From an uncultured Bacteroidota bacterium (GTDB lineage Bacteria; Bacteroidota; Bacteroidia; Chitinophagales; Chitinophagaceae), in assembly GCA_903858475.1 (NCBI GenBank), contig CAIOIZ010000055.1:1-39429 (forward strand): a stretch of DNA of 39,429 bases, read 5' to 3'. Position numbers and translations under genes: made by a program. Below are positions 34,890 through 39,429 of the stretch, piece by piece (the stretch's first letter is position 1; the number at the start of each line of letters is the position of its first letter). The notes beneath the pieces were generated by a model. It ran no database searches, had not been told where the DNA came from, and worked only from the letters and a program-made list of their open reading frames with translations.

Positions 34890-36545
34890 ATGTCAAAGAA
34901 TTTGAGTGAGCTTTCTGGTAGGAAAAAGGTAGAAAATAATCTTTTTGAGCAATTAGGAATAGCTGCAGAAGCAACTGGCAGTCCATCAAAAAATAAGATG
35001 GAGCAATTGGCAGATGAATTTGTGATGGGTAAGGCAAATATATTTGGCACTGTTAGCTTTTATGATTTTTTAAAACCATCCAATCAAGGGAAGAAGCTGT
35101 ACGTATGTAATGGCAGTGCATGTATGAATGCAGGCACTCAACCCGCCATTAAAAATGAGTTGTTGAATCATTTTTCATCTGAAGAAATTGGTGAAATGAC
35201 TTGCCTTGGTAGATGTCATGAAAATAGTGCCTTTCATTTCCATGGTCAAAATTATTCTGGAAAGGCTATCCAGTCTATCGATCAAATAAAATCCAACAAA
35301 CTAACAGTAAAGGATAACTATTTTTTTACTCATCATGGTACGGCTGTATTGACTGCTGAATTTCCAGGTATCTCTATCTATTACAATATATTAAAAAAAG
35401 TTATACAAACACCGGCAGCAGATTTATTACGGGAATTAAATGTATCCGGACTTCGTGGAAGGGGAGGCGCAGGCTTTCCCATTGCTTTTAAATTAGATGC
35501 CTGTAAAAAGGCAGCTGGCAAAAGAAAATTTATTGTTTGCAATGCCGATGAAGGCGACCCTGGAGCGTACAGCGATCGTTATTTACTCGAGCATCAACCT
35601 CATCGGGTGTTGCTGGGAATGATGGTTGCAGGATATATCGTAGGCGCTAGTACAGGTATTTTGTATATACGAGCAGAATATCCCGAATCAATTGCGGTTG
35701 TCAAAAAGGCCATTGCCGATTTGCATGAAAATAATTTATTGGGCAAGGATATTTTGACTGCTGGCTTTGATTTTGATTTTAAAATAATCAGTGCACAAGG
35801 AGCTTATATATGTGGTGAAGAAACGGCATTGCTTTCTTCTATAGAAGGTCAACGACCCGAAGTAAGGGTGCGTCCTCCTTATCCGGTTCAATCGGGTTTG
35901 TTTAACCAACCTACTGTAGTTAATAATGTGGAAACGCTTGCTTGTATTCCATATATTATTGAAAATGGGGGTGCTCTTTTTGCGTCTATTGGTAGGGGTA
36001 AGTCAACTGGCACTAAATTGGTTTCGCTGGATGGGTTTTTCAATCGGCCTGGTATTTATGAAGTAGATATGGGTACTCCCTTGTCAACCGTAGTACATAC
36101 TTTGGGGAAAGGGTTTAAAGATTCAATAAAGGCCCTTCATATTGGTGGTCCATTAGGTGGATTGGTGCCTGTAGAGAAAATAGATGATTTGACAATAGAT
36201 TTTGAATCTTTTTCGCAGCAGGGTTTTTTACTTGGACATGCATCAGTGGTATGTATTCCTACTTCATTTCCTATTATTTTATATATCCAGCATTTATTCA
36301 AATTTACTGCTCATGAAAGTTGTGGAAAATGTTTTCCTTGCCGAATTGGATCAACCAGAGGATATGAGTTATTGGAAAAAGCTTTGAAAGAAGACTATTT
36401 GATAGATATTAATTTGTTTAAAGATCTTTTAGAAACTTTAGAAATAGGATCCCTTTGTGCACTGGGAGGCGGTTTGCCCTTGCCTATAAAAAATGCTTTG
36501 CAGTATTTTGATAACGAACTTTCAACTTATTTTAAAAATTCCTGA
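34890..36545 (+). CDS. NAD-dependent formate dehydrogenase NuoE-NuoF-type subunit
   Basis: A 551-residue electron-transfer subunit that passes electrons from the catalytic subunit to NAD+ through FMN. Residues 1-125 form a thioredoxin-like [2Fe-2S] domain (C73, C78, C105, C109) as in NuoE. Residues about 145-450 form the NuoF-like FMN/NADH domain with GLRGRGGAGFP (187-197), NADEGDPGAYSDR (218-230) and GAYICGEETALL (304-314). A SLBB-type part and a C-terminal [4Fe-4S] site follow (C478, C481, C484, C523). The ATG at 34890 avoids a 28-residue extension that overlaps the previous gene. NuoE and NuoF are fused in one chain. The catalytic-subunit gene follows after 2 bp. Confidence 0.9.
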   Translation: MSKNLSELSGRKKVENNLFEQLGIAAEATGSPSKNKMEQLADEFVMGKANIFGTVSFYDFLKPSNQGKKLYVCNGSACMNAGTQPAIKNELLNHFSSEEIGEMTCLGRCHENSAFHFHGQNYSGKAIQSIDQIKSNKLTVKDNYFFTHHGTAVLTAEFPGISIYYNILKKVIQTPAADLLRELNVSGLRGRGGAGFPIAFKLDACKKAAGKRKFIVCNADEGDPGAYSDRYLLEHQPHRVLLGMMVAGYIVGASTGILYIRAEYPESIAVVKKAIADLHENNLLGKDILTAGFDFDFKIISAQGAYICGEETALLSSIEGQRPEVRVRPPYPVQSGLFNQPTVVNNVETLACIPYIIENGGALFASIGRGKSTGTKLVSLDGFFNRPGIYEVDMGTPLSTVVHTLGKGFKDSIKALHIGGPLGGLVPVEKIDDLTIDFESFSQQGFLLGHASVVCIPTSFPIILYIQHLFKFTAHESCGKCFPCRIGSTRGYELLEKALKEDYLIDINLFKDLLETLEIGSLCALGGGLPLPIKNALQYFDNELSTYFKNS

Positions 36546-36547
36546 AT

Positions 36548-39373
36548 ATGCCTATTTCGTTTAAGAAGGAATCACTTCATGGGAATAAGGAAAATGGCAA
36601 GACGGTTGCCTATTCCGAAGCAATGCATATAACGGAAAAAGCTTGTGCATATATTAATGATGAAGCATTTGAATTATTATCTGCTGAGGATGCCAAAGGG
36701 AACGGCGAAACGATCCTATCTTTTATTCGGAGAATAAAAGGAGGCGATGCCATTCCCACTTTATGCGATGCTCCACAATTAGATCCATTTGGATCCTGTA
36801 GGGTATGTAGCGTAGACGTAGCATTGAAATCGGGAGGGCCATTGAAAACGATGGCTTCCTGTCATACACCTGTTGTACCTGGTTCTTATATTTACACAGA
36901 TAGTGAACGCATTCAAAAACTGAGGAAGAATATCATTGAATTGGTATTAACTGATCATCCATTGGATTGTCTCACTTGTGAGGTAAATAATAATTGTGAA
37001 TTGCAAACGGTTGCCGCTAGGGTAGGTATTCGTTCGGTAAGGTATCCAAGTGGTAAGAATCATTTGGATAGACAAAAGGATTTAAGTCATCCCTATATGA
37101 CTTCCGATTTTTCTAAATGCATTAATTGTTTTCGTTGCGTTCGGGCATGCGATGAAGTGCAGGGGCAATTTGTGCTCAGTATGGCTGGCCGTGGTTTTGA
37201 TAGTCATATCGTAAAAGGGGAGGATGTGAATTTCAAAGAGAGTGATTGTGTGAGTTGTGGTGCCTGTGCACAGGCTTGTCCTACTTCTGCAATAAGCGAT
37301 GTTTTTGAATCTAAGTCCATCAATTTTGATAAAAAAGTTAGAACCATTTGCACTTACTGTGGCGTTGGCTGTAATTTGGAAGTAGCGGTGAATGCAGGTG
37401 CTATTAAATCTATTCAAGCGCCATTAGATGCTGCGGTGAATATTGGTCATACTTGTTTAAAAGGCCGCTATGCTTTTTCATTTTATAATCATCCCGATCG
37501 TTTGCGTACGCCCTTGATTAAAAAAGAGGGGGTTTTTGTTGAAGCCAGTTGGGAAGAAGCCTATGATTTTATAGCTCAAAAATTATTGGCCATTAAAAAT
37601 AATGATGGCCCCGACTTTATTGCAGGAATATCTTCTGCTAGATGTACCAATGAAGAAAATTATTTGATGCAGAAATTTATTCGGGCAGTGATAGGCACCA
37701 ATAATATTGACAGTTGTGCCCGTGTTTGTCATTCGCCCACTGCCATTGGTATGCAAAGGACATTTGGAACGGGTGCTGCCACTAATTCTGTAGTTGATTT
37801 GAAGTATACAGATTGTATGATGGTGATAGGTGCTAATCCAACAGATGCTCATCCCGTAACAGGTGCTAAAATAAAGCAACAGGCATTGAAGGGTAAGACC
37901 TTGATTGTAATTGATCCACGCAAAACTGAATTAACTAAATATGCCCAATATCATTTACAGCTAAGGCCGGGTACTAATGTGGCATTACTAAATATGATGT
38001 TGTATTATATCATCAATGAAAACTTAGCAGACCGAGCATTTATTGAAACCAGAACGGAAGGTTATGAAGGATTCAAAGAAAGCATCTTGCAATTAAAGAT
38101 GGAAGAGTTGGAGCGCATTACTGGTGTAAACCGTTTCTTGGTAAAAGAGGCTGCCATTGCATATGCCAGTGCGGACAATGCAATGTCCTTTCATGGATTG
38201 GGGGTAACGGAGCATTCACAGGGCACGTTTACGGTGATGTTAATTGCGGATTTGGCTATGATTACGGGCAATATTGGAAGGAGGGGAGTGGGGGTAAATC
38301 CTTTGCGTGGTCAAAACAATGTTCAGGGTGCTGCAGATATGGGCTGTCAGCCATATCAAGGGGCAGGTTATTTAGATGTTACAAATGCGGATAATCATCG
38401 CCGTTATGAAGCATTTTACCATGCCCAATTGCCATTGCATGTAGGCTATAAAATTCCGGAAATGTACGACGCAGCATTGAATGGTCAATTAAAAGCAATA
38501 TGGGTTATTGGGGAGGATATGGCACAAACAGATCCCAACACACATCATGTGTTGGCTGCTTTAGGAAAATTAGAATTATTGGTAGTGCAGGAATTATTTA
38601 TGACAGAAACTGCTAAATTAGCAACAGTGATATTGCCTGGGGCATCCTTCTTAGAAAAATCCGGCACATTTACCAATGGCGAACGTAGGATACAACGTGT
38701 TAACAAAGTAGTAGATCCCATTGAGGGAACCAAGGCGGATGGGCAAATTATTGTGGATATCATGAACAAAATGGGCTACCCACAGGCAGATTATAATCCT
38801 AAAGAATTATTGAAAGAGATTGCTGCTATTGTTCCTTTTTTTGCTGGAGTAAATTGGGATGAATTAGGCGAAAATGGCAAGCAATGGCCCGTGGCGATGG
38901 ATGGTAGCGATACAGAGATTTTGCATACTAGTAGTTTTTCTCGTGGCAAGGGAAAGTTTCAATACAATGACTTTAAGGAGTCTGCCGAGATTGTTCAGCA
39001 TGGGAAAGAATATCCTTATATCATTACTACTAACCGAGAACTAGAGCATTATAATTGTGGCGCCATGACCAGGAGAACACGCAATGCTCAAATAATTACA
39101 GAAGACGTTTTACTGATTAATCCATTGGATGCCGCTAAACATTTTATTGCTGATGCAGATATGGTATGTGTAGAATCGCCTAGAGGTAAGGTAGATATTA
39201 AAGCAAGAATCTCAGATGAAGTAAAACCAGGTATTCTTAGTAGTACTTTTCATTTTCCGGATATCATGCTTAATAATATAACTTCCAGTATTAGCGATTC
39301 GGAAGCCATGTGCCCTGAATACAAAGTGGTGGCTTGTAATATTAGAAAAAGTAAAGGGAAGTATAAGGGGTGA
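36548..39373 (+). CDS. fdhA: Formate dehydrogenase catalytic (alpha) subunit, molybdenum type
   Basis: A 941-residue enzyme that oxidises formate to CO2 at a bis-MGD molybdenum site. The N-terminal part carries iron-sulfur clusters in order: [2Fe-2S] (C73, C84, C87, C105), a His/Cys [4Fe-4S] (H137, C141, C144, C150), two ferredoxin-type [4Fe-4S] (C191-C201 and C234-C244) and the molybdopterin-domain [4Fe-4S] (C268, C271, C275, C303). The metal-ligand motif CARVCHSPTAIG has Cys394 where some relatives use selenocysteine. The C-terminal dinucleotide-binding domain includes ITTNRELEHYNCGAMTRRT. No signal peptide is present, so the complex is cytoplasmic. The gene ends the cluster; no terminator is visible in the remaining 56 bp. 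Confidence 0.94.
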   Translation: MPISFKKESLHGNKENGKTVAYSEAMHITEKACAYINDEAFELLSAEDAKGNGETILSFIRRIKGGDAIPTLCDAPQLDPFGSCRVCSVDVALKSGGPLKTMASCHTPVVPGSYIYTDSERIQKLRKNIIELVLTDHPLDCLTCEVNNNCELQTVAARVGIRSVRYPSGKNHLDRQKDLSHPYMTSDFSKCINCFRCVRACDEVQGQFVLSMAGRGFDSHIVKGEDVNFKESDCVSCGACAQACPTSAISDVFESKSINFDKKVRTICTYCGVGCNLEVAVNAGAIKSIQAPLDAAVNIGHTCLKGRYAFSFYNHPDRLRTPLIKKEGVFVEASWEEAYDFIAQKLLAIKNNDGPDFIAGISSARCTNEENYLMQKFIRAVIGTNNIDSCARVCHSPTAIGMQRTFGTGAATNSVVDLKYTDCMMVIGANPTDAHPVTGAKIKQQALKGKTLIVIDPRKTELTKYAQYHLQLRPGTNVALLNMMLYYIINENLADRAFIETRTEGYEGFKESILQLKMEELERITGVNRFLVKEAAIAYASADNAMSFHGLGVTEHSQGTFTVMLIADLAMITGNIGRRGVGVNPLRGQNNVQGAADMGCQPYQGAGYLDVTNADNHRRYEAFYHAQLPLHVGYKIPEMYDAALNGQLKAIWVIGEDMAQTDPNTHHVLAALGKLELLVVQELFMTETAKLATVILPGASFLEKSGTFTNGERRIQRVNKVVDPIEGTKADGQIIVDIMNKMGYPQADYNPKELLKEIAAIVPFFAGVNWDELGENGKQWPVAMDGSDTEILHTSSFSRGKGKFQYNDFKESAEIVQHGKEYPYIITTNRELEHYNCGAMTRRTRNAQIITEDVLLINPLDAAKHFIADADMVCVESPRGKVDIKARISDEVKPGILSSTFHFPDIMLNNITSSISDSEAMCPEYKVVACNIRKSKGKYKG

Positions 39374-39429
39374 CTCGTCCAAAAAAAAGTTTACCCCACA
39401 ACCTGTTATTTCGGTTCGTGCAGACACGA
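39374..39429. other. Window end without a gene
   Basis: The last 56 bp hold no supported gene, hairpin or promoter. A minus-strand open frame that runs back into fdhA is a shadow. Confidence 0.5.

Noticed and set aside
37718..37733. Selenocysteine codon in fdhA
   Set aside because: The codon at the metal-ligand position encodes Cys (TGT), not TGA, and the frame is uninterrupted.
37082..37879. Minus-strand frames inside fdhA
   Set aside because: They are shadows of a gene with clear iron-sulfur motifs and have no start signals or family features.

Overview
This is a 39.4 kb AT-rich chromosomal window from a member of the Bacteroidota. The evidence is promoter boxes of the TAnnTTTG type, few Shine-Dalgarno sequences, many Bacteroidota-typical families (FtsE-type ATPase, DUF6263-like, DUF5077/DUF3472 and DUF481-like proteins) and signal peptides ending in A-Q. 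Protein style suggests the Chitinophagales/Chitinophagaceae; that finer placement is inference. No rRNA, tRNA, CRISPR array, transposase or prophage genes were seen, so this is mostly vertically inherited core chromosome.

Layout. 1-2390 (minus): aminopeptidase P, phosphatidylserine synthase and PurS. 2391-2975: a 585-bp gene-free stretch with a 60-bp hexamer satellite and hairpins ending in a terminator. 2976-4624 (plus): a hotdog thioesterase overlapping an MFS transporter. 4682-8424 (minus): a secreted DUF6263-like protein, a cold-shock protein, a DUF5077-DUF3472-FKBP fusion and an outer-membrane barrel protein. 8583-13345 (plus): a FabH-like ketosynthase and an 1164-residue outer-membrane protein. 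13408-18592: a membrane-anchored coiled-coil protein, HolA, RibF, PurM and FtsE. 18594-20814 (minus): two overlapping glycosyltransferases, both starting with TTG. 20953-23504 (plus): rpsO and pnp. 23568-25301 (minus): a secreted fibre-like protein. 25598-29538 (plus): PrmA, PlsY, an M48 lipoprotein protease, a YdeI/OmdA-like protein and a CYTH protein.

29602-39373 (plus) is the most coherent functional block, a formate/C1 module. It holds a membrane protein split by a -1 frameshift at a T7 run, a THEP1-like NTPase, MobA, formate-tetrahydrofolate ligase (Fhs), FdhD, a small DUF7009-like protein, a fused NuoE-NuoF-type formate dehydrogenase subunit and a molybdenum formate dehydrogenase catalytic subunit with Cys at the metal-ligand position. 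Formate can be oxidised to CO2 with NAD+ reduction, or activated onto tetrahydrofolate. MobA and FdhD mature the molybdenum cofactor and deliver sulfur to it. The membrane protein and NTPase at the head of the block have no assigned role, and they are the best candidates for something undescribed.

The housekeeping genes cover phospholipid synthesis (pssA, plsY), purines (purS, purM), flavins (ribF), replication (holA), translation and RNA decay (rpsO, prmA, pnp) and division (ftsE). Bidirectional terminators separate most convergent pairs. Several starts were set by noticing that an apparent TTG start lies inside a TAnnTTTG promoter box.
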